From Oceanobacillus_B kapialis (GTDB lineage Bacteria > Bacillota > Bacilli > Bacillales > Amphibacillaceae), in the NCBI RefSeq assembly GCF_042685265.1, contig NZ_JBHUMX010000013.1: 64,000 bases of DNA. One strand, written 5' to 3'. The notes beneath the pieces were generated by a model. It saw only the letters and a program-made list of their open reading frames with translations. It was not told the DNA's origin and did not search any database. Positions within the stretch are counted from its first letter, which is position 1. Each line of letters begins with the position of its first letter. Made by a program: the position numbers and the translations under genes. This document shows, one piece after another, positions 17,402 to 25,931 of this stretch.

Positions 17402-18434
17402 AATGTTTAACTTATTGGTTCCGATAATATCGGTCATAATAGGTCTCCTTTCTGGTGCAATTATCATGCTAGCCTTTGGTTACAATCCAATTGAAGGGTA
17501 TGCTGCATTATGGGAAGGTGCCTTTGGGGACATGTATTTTGTCGGGGAAACGATTCGCCAGGTAACACCGTACATCCTTACCGGTTTAGCAGTAGCGTTT
17601 GCGTTTAGAACTGGATTATTTAATATTGGGGCAGAGGGGCAAGTAATAGTTGGTTGGCTGGCCGCAATATGGGTCGGCATCTCCTTTGACGCACCTATGT
17701 ACATACATCTTCCATTAGCTGTTATCGTAGCAGCATTGGCTGGTGCCATTTGGGGATTTATTCCCGGCCTTTTAAAAGCTCGACTTGGGGTGCATGAAGT
17801 TATTGTTACCATTATGCTTAACTATGTTGCATTATACAGCTCAAATGCGTTAATTCGTTCCGTTCTATCAGACAATCAAGATAAAACAGAAAAAATTGCT
17901 GCTACAGCTTCTCTTTCATCGGAATGGCTGCAAAATTTAACTTTCTTTTCCAGAATGCACTATGGAATATTAATTGCTGTATTCGCAGCTGTTTTAATGT
18001 GGTTCATAATTGAACGTACTTCTATCGGATATGAGTTAAAATCAGTAGGTTTTAACCAGCATGCTTCAAAATACGCCGGAATGAATGTATCGCGTAACAT
18101 CATTTTAGCAATGGTCATTTCTGGTGCATTTGCCGGGCTTGCCGGTGCAATGGAAGGGTTAGGAACATATGGAAATATGTCCGTTAGCTCAGGCTTTACC
18201 AATCTTGGCTTTGATGGAATAGCGGTTGCTTTATTAGGAGCGAATACTGCAATTGGGGTTATTTTAGCAGCATTTCTTTTCGGGGCTTTAAAGGTAGGAG
18301 CATTAAACATGCCAACAGAAGCCGGTGTACCAAATGAACTTGTTGATATTATTATTGCGCTAATTATTTTCTTTGTGGCATCGAGCTATATTATTCGCTG
18401 GGTATTGCTTCGTTTTAAAAAGGGGGAGAAATAG
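17388..18434 (+). CDS. nupP: Nucleoside-type ABC transporter permease (first)
   Basis: Integral membrane permease of the BPD_transp_2 family, 348 residues and about eight to ten hydrophobic segments. It has typical motifs: FNIGAEGQVIVGWLAA near residue 85 and GVHEVIVTIMLNYVALY near residue 135. ATG 17388 lies inside the 3' end of the ATPase gene with AAAGGTAGG ahead; its stop is directly followed by the next permease start. Forms the membrane channel as a heterodimer with the next protein. Confidence 0.92.
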   Translation: MTSNKMFNLLVPIISVIIGLLSGAIIMLAFGYNPIEGYAALWEGAFGDMYFVGETIRQVTPYILTGLAVAFAFRTGLFNIGAEGQVIVGWLAAIWVGISFDAPMYIHLPLAVIVAALAGAIWGFIPGLLKARLGVHEVIVTIMLNYVALYSSNALIRSVLSDNQDKTEKIAATASLSSEWLQNLTFFSRMHYGILIAVFAAVLMWFIIERTSIGYELKSVGFNQHASKYAGMNVSRNIILAMVISGAFAGLAGAMEGLGTYGNMSVSSGFTNLGFDGIAVALLGANTAIGVILAAFLFGALKVGALNMPTEAGVPNELVDIIIALIIFFVASSYIIRWVLLRFKKGEK

Positions 18435-19394
18435 ATGGGGTTTATTGAGTTATTAGCACAGGTTATTCCGCCAGCACTCTTCTTCTCTGCGCCACTTATT
18501 TTTACAGCGCTAGGCGGAGTGTTTAGTGAAAGGTCTGGTGTCGTAAATATCGGCCTCGAAGGACTCATGGTGATGGGAGCTTTTGTTGGGATTGTGTTTA
18601 ATTTAACCTTCGCAGATGTTTTAGGCCCCTGGACTCCGTGGGTATCTATCCTTGTTGCGATGGTCGTCTCGGCAATTTTCTCAGTTATTCATGCTGTCGC
18701 TGCTGTCTCGTTTCGAGCAGATCAAGTCGTTAGTGGCGTTGCAATTAATTTCCTGGCATTAGGGCTTGGTATTTTTCTAACAAAACAGTGGTATGGTAAG
18801 GGACAGACGGATATGGTTTCCCAGCCGTTTTATACAACAGACATTTCGTTGCTATCTGATATACCTGTCATTGGTCCGATTTTCTTTGAAGGCGTTTATG
18901 TTATTTCTTATGTTTCCATTCTTTTAGCACTTCTCTCTTGGTATATTATGTATAAAACGCCTTTTGGTTTAAGGCTCCGTGCTGTGGGTGAACATCCTAT
19001 GGCAGCAGATACCAATGGAATTAGTGTAACAAAGATGCGGTATGTAGCTGTCATTATATCTGGAGCATTTGGTGGATTGGGTGGTTCTGTATTTGCCTTA
19101 ACGATCGCACTCAATTTCTCACATGCTACCATTGTTGGTCAAGGATTCATGGCCTTAGCGGCAGTTATATTTGGTAAATGGCATCCATTAGGAGCAATGG
19201 GAGCGGCTCTGTTCTTTGGGTTTGCTCAAAGTTTGAGCGTAATTGGCGCGGGAATTCCATTACTGGAGGATGTACCACAAGTATTTCTCCTTATTGCGCC
19301 TTACGTGCTTACAATCCTTGCCTTAGCAGGCTTTATTGGCCGCTCTGTAGCACCCAGAGCTAATGGAGAGCCTTATATTAAAGGTAGTAGATAA
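18435..19394 (+). CDS. nupQ: Nucleoside-type ABC transporter permease (second)
   Basis: 319-residue BPD_transp_2 permease with about eight membrane segments. Motifs include ERSGVVNIGLEGLMVMGAF near residue 35 and RADQVVSGVAINFLALGLGIF near residue 95. ATG 18435 abuts the previous stop with AAAGGGGGAG ahead. Last gene of the importer; a strong terminator follows, so the operon ends here and ymfF has its own promoter. Confidence 0.92.
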   Translation: MGFIELLAQVIPPALFFSAPLIFTALGGVFSERSGVVNIGLEGLMVMGAFVGIVFNLTFADVLGPWTPWVSILVAMVVSAIFSVIHAVAAVSFRADQVVSGVAINFLALGLGIFLTKQWYGKGQTDMVSQPFYTTDISLLSDIPVIGPIFFEGVYVISYVSILLALLSWYIMYKTPFGLRLRAVGEHPMAADTNGISVTKMRYVAVIISGAFGGLGGSVFALTIALNFSHATIVGQGFMALAAVIFGKWHPLGAMGAALFFGFAQSLSVIGAGIPLLEDVPQVFLLIAPYVLTILALAGFIGRSVAPRANGEPYIKGSR

Positions 19395-19400
19395 TTTCTT

Positions 19401-19439
19401 AAATCTGGCTTGCATTCAGTTGCAAGTCAGATTTTTTTT
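19401..19439 (+). terminator. Terminator after the importer operon
   Basis: AAATCTGGCTTGCA pairs with TGCAAGTCAGATTT (one G-T) around TTCAGT, then a run of eight T's. Confidence 0.9.
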
Positions 19440-19657
19440 ATTCCTTTAGGGCAGTATAATGAGGTGCGTATAATGTTTACTTAATAGCTACTTTACTTTA
19501 ATAATAAAAAAGAGAACAGCAATGACTTTCACTTCTTACTAAAACCATAAAATATGTGCGCTTGCTCTTATGTTATATAATGGATTACAATTGGTAAAAA
19601 TGAACAGAATACTTACGTACGAAAAAATTGTAACAAAAAGAACAGGAGGAAAACGGG

Positions 19658-20950
19658 ATGGAAGCTGTCGAAGAAAAAGTTATTCGAGCAGATGGTTTAA
19701 ACTTACATTATATTCACAACAACAAATACAAAACAATTAATATTGTTGCCAAGCTGAAGGCACCGCTTGAAAGGGACACAATTACAAAACGAGCGCTACT
19801 TCCCTACGTTTTGCAACAAGGAACACGTAATTATCCAGGTAAAAAGGAGCTACAAAGAAAGCTGGATGATTTATATGGGGCAGTTCTTTCAGTTGATGGG
19901 GCAAAAAAAGGTGAACAGCATGTTATAAGCTTTCGCTTGGAGGTTCCAAATGAAAAGTTTATTCCGAACGAATCGTCTATTATAAAGGAAGGGATTACTT
20001 TACTACGAGAGCTCCTTTTTGAACCAAACGTAGAAAATGAGGCGTTTAATCAAACAGTCTTAAAACGTGAAAAGGATACGCTCAAGCAAAAGATTAATGC
20101 AATTAAAGATGATAAAATGAGCTATGCTAATATGCGCTTAATTGATGAAATGTGTAAAGGGGAAGCATATGCCCTTCATGTACACGGTTACCAGGAGGAT
20201 CTCACAGACATTACGCCTGAAAATTTATTTAATTATTATAAAAGCGCTATCGCGGAAGATCAATTGGACGTTTATATACAGGGAGATTTTCAGGAGGAAG
20301 ATATCCAGAAACAGCTCTTAGAAAAATTGAAACGAGAACAGTCAAATTCTTCTCGACAAGAAACCACTTCGAGTGTTGAAGGTGTATCACGTGAGTATAG
20401 AGAAGTAGTGGAAAATGAAAACATCCAACAAGCTAAACTGCATATTGGATATCGTACGAATTGTACGTATCGAGATGAAGGCTACTTGGCCTTGCAGGTT
20501 TTTAATGGGCTCTTTGGAAGTTTTCCAAGCTCCAAATTATTTATTAATGTTAGAGAGAAAAACAGTTTAGCTTATTATGCGTCTTCTCGACTTGAAAGCC
20601 AAAAGGGTCTATTAGTTGTGTTTAGTGGCATCGCACCAAAGGATTATGAAAAAGCGAGAGATATTATGAATGAACAGCTTGAAGCAATGAAAAAAGGCGA
20701 TTTTTCTGATGATGAGTTAGAAGAGACAAAAGATTTAATCATTAATCAGCTTCGGGAAACAATGGATCATCCCCAGGGTCTCGTAGAGTTGCTTTACCAG
20801 CAAGTGCTTGCTGATAAAGCAAGAACTCCTGAGCAGTTAATCAATGGAATTAAGGCCGTAAAGCGGGAAGAGGTAATAGCAGCAGCAGAGAAAATTGAAC
20901 CGGATACCCTTTATCTTTTAACTAGTAGGGATGGTGATGCAAATGAATAA
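19658..20950 (+). CDS. ymfF: YmfF, M16-fold protein without zinc motif
   Basis: M16 peptidase-fold protein of 430 residues. Where an active enzyme has HxxEH, this one reads LLPYVLQQGT (about residue 47), so it should be catalytically dead. It would pair with the active-type YmfH encoded next, as in two-subunit M16 enzymes. NCBI-style naming links YmfF/YmfH to the EF-P 5-aminopentanol modification because they sit beside ymfI. ATG 19658 follows AGGAGG. The end overlaps the ymfH start. Confidence 0.9.
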   Translation: MEAVEEKVIRADGLNLHYIHNNKYKTINIVAKLKAPLERDTITKRALLPYVLQQGTRNYPGKKELQRKLDDLYGAVLSVDGAKKGEQHVISFRLEVPNEKFIPNESSIIKEGITLLRELLFEPNVENEAFNQTVLKREKDTLKQKINAIKDDKMSYANMRLIDEMCKGEAYALHVHGYQEDLTDITPENLFNYYKSAIAEDQLDVYIQGDFQEEDIQKQLLEKLKREQSNSSRQETTSSVEGVSREYREVVENENIQQAKLHIGYRTNCTYRDEGYLALQVFNGLFGSFPSSKLFINVREKNSLAYYASSRLESQKGLLVVFSGIAPKDYEKARDIMNEQLEAMKKGDFSDDELEETKDLIINQLRETMDHPQGLVELLYQQVLADKARTPEQLINGIKAVKREEVIAAAEKIEPDTLYLLTSRDGDANE

Positions 20951-22226
20951 GCAGGTGTATGAAGATATTTCAGAAACACTTTATTCGAAGAAATTAGATA
21001 ATGGACTTACAGTGTTTTTACTGCCGAGACAGGAAATGGCTAAAACATATGGTTTGTTTACAACAAATTACGGGTCAATTGATCTTACCTTTACACCGAT
21101 TGGGGAAAGAGAACAAGTGACTGTTCCAGAAGGGGTTGCTCACTTCTTAGAGCATAAACTTTTTGAAAAAGAAGACAGAGACGTTTTTGCGGATTTTAGC
21201 AAGCAAGGGGCTTCACCAAATGCTTATACTTCCTTTACGAAGACAGCCTATTTATTTTCAGCAACCAATCATATTGAAAAAAACGTAGAAACACTTCTAG
21301 ACTTTGTACAAGACCCGTACTTTTCTGAGAAATCTGTGGAAAAGGAAAAAGGAATTATCGCACAGGAAATAAAAATGTACGATGATCAACCTGATTGGCA
21401 ATCTTTCATGGGTACGATAAAAAGTATGTTTAAAGAACATCCTGTAAATGTGGATATAGCTGGAACGGTAGACTCCATTAATACCATTACAAAGGATGAT
21501 TTGTATACCTGTTACAATACTTTTTACCATCCAGAAAATATGGTTTTCTTTTTGGCAGGAAACTTCGCGGCCGATTCTATGATGGACTTGATTGAAAGAA
21601 ACCAACAGGCAAAGTCCTTTGAAAAAATGGATGGACTTAACAGGGTATTTCCTAATGAACAGATGGAAGTAGCCCAAAAAGAAACAAAACAAACAATGGA
21701 GGTTTCTGTTCCTAAATGTACTATCGGGATTAAAGAATCTATCTCATCCTTATCAAAAGAAGATTTTATTAAGCGAGATATATTGTTAGATATGATAATG
21801 GATCATTACTTTTCAAAGGGTGGAGATTTCTATCAGGAATTGTATCATGCGGAGCTAATTGATGATAGCTTTTTTTATGAGACAAACCTTGAAAGAAACT
21901 TTGGTTATACACTTATTGGCAGCAATACACAAGATCCAGAAGCTTTTGCTAGTAAAGTAAAGGAAATGTTACGAACTACCCAAAATAATGGGTTAGCGGA
22001 AGAAGATTTCACCAGGATGAAAAAGAAAAAAATAGGACAATTACTTAGAGCTATGAATTCACTTGAATTTATTGCAAGTAAATACACCCATTATCATATG
22101 CTGGGGATTGATTTCTTTAATCTTATTCCTGATATTCAAGCATTGAAGCTGGAGGATGCGAATGCATTCTTAAAGCAGTGGATTAAGGAACAACAATTAG
22201 CAACCCACGTCATTACAAACAAATAA
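20943..22226 (+). CDS. ymfH: YmfH, M16 zinc peptidase
   Basis: M16 metallopeptidase of about 427 residues with the intact inverted zinc motif HFLEH near residue 63 and the downstream Glu segment IIAQEIKMYDDQPDW near residue 138. Three in-frame ATGs (20931, 20937, 20943) overlap the ymfF 3' end. The SD is weak (TAGGG or GGTG), so the exact start is unsettled between 20937 and 20943. Likely heterodimer partner of YmfF. Next gene starts 9 nt after its stop. Confidence 0.91.
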   Translation: MNKQVYEDISETLYSKKLDNGLTVFLLPRQEMAKTYGLFTTNYGSIDLTFTPIGEREQVTVPEGVAHFLEHKLFEKEDRDVFADFSKQGASPNAYTSFTKTAYLFSATNHIEKNVETLLDFVQDPYFSEKSVEKEKGIIAQEIKMYDDQPDWQSFMGTIKSMFKEHPVNVDIAGTVDSINTITKDDLYTCYNTFYHPENMVFFLAGNFAADSMMDLIERNQQAKSFEKMDGLNRVFPNEQMEVAQKETKQTMEVSVPKCTIGIKESISSLSKEDFIKRDILLDMIMDHYFSKGGDFYQELYHAELIDDSFFYETNLERNFGYTLIGSNTQDPEAFASKVKEMLRTTQNNGLAEEDFTRMKKKKIGQLLRAMNSLEFIASKYTHYHMLGIDFFNLIPDIQALKLEDANAFLKQWIKEQQLATHVITNK

Positions 22227-22235
22227 GGGGATCGT

Positions 22236-22952
22236 ATGGGGAAGAATGTATTAATTATTGGTGCCAGTGGTGATATTGGAATAGCCATTGCAGAGAAACT
22301 CGCAATGAACGGTTATTCGTTACTTTTACATGGCAATCAGAATGTAGCACGTTTATTTCAATTTAGAAGACAATCTAGAACAGAAGCTGTTCTAGATATT
22401 ATGGAAGCAAACCTTGCTGATCCGACTGGGATAGAGAATTTTATTGGAAAGCTTGCCTACTCAATCGATAGTATTATCTTTGCTGGTGGGAGAGCTCAAT
22501 TCGGCGTGTTTCAGCAAACGCCAGAGAAGACAATGGATGAGATGCTTTCCCTCCATGTAAAAGCTCCGTGGGTGATTACGAAGCATTTGCTACCTTCTAT
22601 GATCCAAAAAAACGCCGGTAATATTATTTTTATCACGTCCATTTGGGGAAGAGATGGTGCTAGCAATGAAGTAGTATACTCATCGGTAAAAGGAGCTCAA
22701 AACAGCTTTGTAAAGGCCCTGGCAAAAGAGGTAGGGCCTTCTGGTGTTTCTGTCAATGGGATAAGCCCTGGCTTTATTGAGACAAAAATGAATCAACAAT
22801 TGGAATTAGTTGAAAAAGAAGCCATAATGGAAGAAATACCATTACAGCGAGCCGGTAAACCAGAGGAAATTGCTAATGTAGTATTGTTTTTGCTCGACAA
22901 ACATGCCCCCTACATTCATGGTGAGATCATTAACATGACTGGTGGTTGGTGA
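22236..22952 (+). CDS. ymfI: SDR-family EF-P 5-aminopentanone reductase
   Basis: Short-chain dehydrogenase of 238 residues: nucleotide motif VLIIGASGDIG at the N-terminus, Ser in IIFITSIWG near residue 135 and the catalytic YSSVK near residue 148, with GISPGFIETKM following. In B. subtilis YmfI reduces the 5-aminopentanone on elongation factor P to the mature 5-aminopentanol. The assignment rests on gene order (ymfF-ymfH-ymfI) plus the SDR fold; SDR sequence alone would not fix the substrate. ATG 22236 follows AAGGGG. Confidence 0.88.
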   Translation: MGKNVLIIGASGDIGIAIAEKLAMNGYSLLLHGNQNVARLFQFRRQSRTEAVLDIMEANLADPTGIENFIGKLAYSIDSIIFAGGRAQFGVFQQTPEKTMDEMLSLHVKAPWVITKHLLPSMIQKNAGNIIFITSIWGRDGASNEVVYSSVKGAQNSFVKALAKEVGPSGVSVNGISPGFIETKMNQQLELVEKEAIMEEIPLQRAGKPEEIANVVLFLLDKHAPYIHGEIINMTGGW

Positions 22953-23026
22953 ACGGATATAATTTATGTATAAAGCCTGCTATTCATCAAATACTATAGG
23001 TGTATAAAATGGAAGGAGGCATTTAT

Positions 23027-23272
23027 ATGTCAGTATTGGATAACTTTGATTCCTGGAAAGGTTTCTTATCGGATAAATTACAACAGGCGCAGCAGCAAGG
23101 TATGAGTGAAAAAACGATCCAAAGTGTGGCACAAGAAGTGGGAGACTATCTTTCCCAAAGCGTTGATGCTAAGAACCCAGAAGAGGCTGTACTGAGAGAA
23201 CTTTGGAATGCAGCTTCCGAACAAGAACAGCAAGCTCTTGCCAACACAATGATCAAGCTTGTGCAAAAGTAA
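23027..23272 (+). CDS. ymfJ: DUF3243 protein YmfJ
   Basis: 81-residue acidic, helical protein (MSVLDNFDSWKGFLSDKLQQ onwards) of the DUF3243 family. Frame is open from 23000, but GGAGG (23015-23019) serves ATG 23027. Location after ymfI matches B. subtilis ymfJ. Function unknown; no membrane segment. A perfect terminator follows. Confidence 0.88.
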   Translation: MSVLDNFDSWKGFLSDKLQQAQQQGMSEKTIQSVAQEVGDYLSQSVDAKNPEEAVLRELWNAASEQEQQALANTMIKLVQK

Positions 23273-23293
23273 TAAGGTAACCATAGTAAAGAA

Positions 23294-23340
23294 GAAAAAG
23301 GAATTGTAGTAATAAAATGCAATTCCTTTTTCTTTTTGTT
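23294..23340 (+). terminator. Terminator after ymfJ
   Basis: GAAAAAGGAATTG (23294-23306) pairs perfectly with CAATTCCTTTTTC (23320-23332), then T's. Confidence 0.9.
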
Positions 23341-23529
23341 TTTGTTTGATAGGCCTTTTACCTTGTTCGTTCATAATAATTGGCAGGTTCCTACCTAAGA
23401 AGTTTTCGATTTTCTAACTTTATTTATATATATACAAGGTAATCTCTTTTCACTTTCGTAAAAATCATTTATTATATAGAGAGAAAAGCTTGAAAGTAAT
23501 TTGGATCCTAGTGTCTAAGGAGTAATCTT

Positions 23530-24321
23530 ATGGAGAGAACAGAATGGTATCTAGAATACGAAATTCAAATTAATCGACCTGGGTTACTTGGTGATATTTC
23601 GTCCCTGCTAGGGATGCTTTCGATCAATATCATCACCATAAATGGTGTCGAAAACTCCCGCAGAGGTATGCTTCTTTTATCGAAATATGATGAGAATATT
23701 ACAAGGCTTAAAACGATTTTACAAACGATGGATACGATTAACGTCACAAAAATTAGAAAGCCTAAATTACGTGATAAATTGGCTGTTAGACACGGCAAAT
23801 ATATTCATCGAGATGTAGATGATCGAAAGACGATTCGCTTTGTTAGAGATGAATTGGGTTTGCTTGTTGATTTCATGGCTGAATTATACAAGCAAGAAGG
23901 TCATAAGCTAATTGGGATACGAGGGATGCCGCGTGTTGGGAAAACGGAATCGATTGTAGCAGCGAGCGTGTGTGCAAACAAACGTTGGTTATTTGTTTCA
24001 AGTACGTTACTCAAACAAACTGTTCGCAGTAAGCTTATTGAAGGCGAATATAATCCGGAGAATGTCTATATTATCGACGGCGTCGTCTCGAAAAAAAGAG
24101 CGAACGAACAGCACTGGCAGCTCATACGTGAGGTCATGCAACTTCCTTCTGTGAAGGTAGTGGAGCATCCTGATATTTTTGTTCAAGCAACAGAGTATAA
24201 AATAGATGATTTCGATTATATCATTGAACTTCGGAGTCACGAAGATGAAGAAATTACATATGAGCCGATTGAAAGGCAGGAATTTAGTCAGGATAATGGC
24301 TTTTCAATGTTTGATTTTTAA
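23530..24321 (+). CDS. ymfK: YmfK-like protein (DUF3388): ACT plus P-loop
   Basis: 263-residue protein of the YmfK/DUF3388 family. Residues about 8-75 look like an ACT ligand-binding domain (EIQINRPGLLGDISSLLGML). A Walker A-like motif GMPRVGKT lies near residue 137, followed by alternating hydrophobic strands such as RWLFVSSTLL and NVYIIDG that suit a small P-loop NTPase. No characterised function is known to me. ATG 23530 follows AAGGAG. rodZ starts 17 nt downstream, so they are likely co-transcribed. Confidence 0.88.
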   Translation: MERTEWYLEYEIQINRPGLLGDISSLLGMLSINIITINGVENSRRGMLLLSKYDENITRLKTILQTMDTINVTKIRKPKLRDKLAVRHGKYIHRDVDDRKTIRFVRDELGLLVDFMAELYKQEGHKLIGIRGMPRVGKTESIVAASVCANKRWLFVSSTLLKQTVRSKLIEGEYNPENVYIIDGVVSKKRANEQHWQLIREVMQLPSVKVVEHPDIFVQATEYKIDDFDYIIELRSHEDEEITYEPIERQEFSQDNGFSMFDF

Positions 24322-24338
24322 AATGGATGGTGTTATTT

Positions 24339-25253
24339 ATGGAAATCGGTGTACGGTTAAAGGAAGCGAGAGAAGCGAAGAATATCTCTCTGGAATCCCT
24401 TCAGGAATCCACTAAAATACAGAAACGGTATTTAGTGGCAATTGAAGAAGGAAATATGAAAGTTTTACCGGGAAAGTTTTATGCTCGTGCATTTATTAAA
24501 GAATATGCGAATGCTGTTGGGCTTGATCCTGATGAGTTATTAGAAGAGTATAAAGAGGAAGTACCTAAGACTGAAGAACAGGAAGAAGTTCAGTATACGA
24601 GAATGCAAAGAACACGGAGATCTGCTAATACAGAAAAAAGTAGTTCAAACTCCTCATTATTACCTACAATTATAACGATCATTCTTGTTATTGGTATCCT
24701 TTTTGCAGCATGGTATTTTATTCAGGAGTCTATGAGTAATGATGAAGGCAATACACAAAATAATGAAGAAGAAAACATCATTATAACAAATCCGGAAGAG
24801 TCTGAAGAAAATTCATCGAATAATGAAGAAGAGAACAACAACGAAGAAAATGGTGAATCAACTTCTTCCGACGAATCCAACCAGGATGAAGAAGGGCAAG
24901 AAAACAATCAACCAGAACCTTCCTTCTCAGTCGTAGAGGAAGGAACCGGCACAACACCTGAATCAACAATTGCTTTAGAGAATGCTGGAGAAGAAGTAAC
25001 TGCCACGTTGGAAGCGGAGGGGGACACCTGGCTGCTTGTGGACTCAGAAGATGGGGAGACACTCTTTACGGAAGGAATGTTCTCAAGTGAACAATCTCCT
25101 CTAGAGTTGGACTTGAGTGGAAAGGAACGTGTGTTCTTTAAAATAGGGAATGCATCAATTCTTACCATTACGATAAATGGAGTGGAAATGGAATATCCAG
25201 TTGACGCCACTTCCAAAGTTCGCCAAGATATTTGGTTAGAAATAAACCAGTAA
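24339..25253 (+). CDS. rodZ: Cell-shape protein RodZ
   Basis: 304-residue RodZ/YmfM. An N-terminal helix-turn-helix domain (residues 1-75, EIGVRLKEAREAKNISLESL) contacts the MreB cytoskeleton. A single membrane segment follows (about residues 108-132, TIITIILVIGILFAAWYFI), then an Asn/Glu/Ser-rich linker and a C-terminal DUF4115 beta domain outside the cell. The frame opens at 24327, but GGATGGTG serves ATG 24339. Sits between ymfK and pgsA as in B. subtilis. Confidence 0.93.
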   Translation: MEIGVRLKEAREAKNISLESLQESTKIQKRYLVAIEEGNMKVLPGKFYARAFIKEYANAVGLDPDELLEEYKEEVPKTEEQEEVQYTRMQRTRRSANTEKSSSNSSLLPTIITIILVIGILFAAWYFIQESMSNDEGNTQNNEEENIIITNPEESEENSSNNEEENNNEENGESTSSDESNQDEEGQENNQPEPSFSVVEEGTGTTPESTIALENAGEEVTATLEAEGDTWLLVDSEDGETLFTEGMFSSEQSPLELDLSGKERVFFKIGNASILTITINGVEMEYPVDATSKVRQDIWLEINQ

Positions 25254-25272
25254 ACAGAATAATCTTAAGAAG

Positions 25273-25305
25273 CCCTTCCTTTATCGTTCTAACGGAAGGG
25301 TTTTA
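25273..25305 (+). terminator. Terminator after rodZ
   Basis: CCCTTCC (25273-25279) pairs with GGAAGGG (25294-25300), then TTTT. The T run is short, so some readthrough into pgsA is likely. Confidence 0.65.
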
Positions 25306-25352
25306 TCACTTATAGCATATGCATTATGTAATTGTCATAGGAGGATGTACCA

Positions 25353-25931
25353 ATGAATGTACCAAATAAAATTACGATTTCACGAATTTTACTAATCCCT
25401 ATCTTTATTATTTTACTGAGTATCCCGTTTAATTGGGGAACGTGGGATATTGGGGATACAGAATTACCTTTTTCACATTTTATTGCTGCTTTGCTTTTCA
25501 TTGTGGCAGCTGCAACAGATTGGGTGGATGGACATTACGCTCGTAAATATAACCTTGTTACGAATTTGGGTAAATTTTTAGACCCGTTGGCTGACAAGCT
25601 TCTTGTTTCGGCAGCATTAATTCTTTTAGTTGAAATGGGCATGGCGCCTGCTTGGCTTGTCATTATAATTATAAGTAGAGAATTTGCTGTTACTGGTCTC
25701 CGTCTAGTAGCAGCAGGGGAAGGTATCGTTCTTGCTGCTGGAAGCATGGGTAAGCTTAAAACAGCTACTCAAATGATTGCAATTGCCATATTGCTTTTAC
25801 ATCAATTTCCATTTTCTTATATCGGTTTCCCTATGGGGACTGTCATGTTATATGCAGCACTTCTCTTCACCGTTATTTCCGGTGTCGACTATTTTATTAA
25901 AAACTGGCATGTAATGAGGGATTCTAAGTAA
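25353..25931 (+). CDS. pgsA: Phosphatidylglycerophosphate synthase
   Basis: CDP-alcohol phosphatidyltransferase making phosphatidylglycerol phosphate from CDP-diacylglycerol and glycerol 3-phosphate. The 192-residue membrane protein has the full family motif with four Asp: DWVDGHYAR, then G, then DPLAD (about residues 62-87), and several membrane segments. ATG 25353 follows TAGGAGG. The stop codon shares one base with the cinA start (TAATG). Confidence 0.96.
   Translation: MNVPNKITISRILLIPIFIILLSIPFNWGTWDIGDTELPFSHFIAALLFIVAAATDWVDGHYARKYNLVTNLGKFLDPLADKLLVSAALILLVEMGMAPAWLVIIIISREFAVTGLRLVAAGEGIVLAAGSMGKLKTATQMIAIAILLLHQFPFSYIGFPMGTVMLYAALLFTVISGVDYFIKNWHVMRDSK

Noticed and set aside
24781..25062. 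Antisense open frame opposite rodZ
   Set aside because: It mirrors the Glu/Asn-rich linker codons of rodZ and has no SD or recognisable domain.
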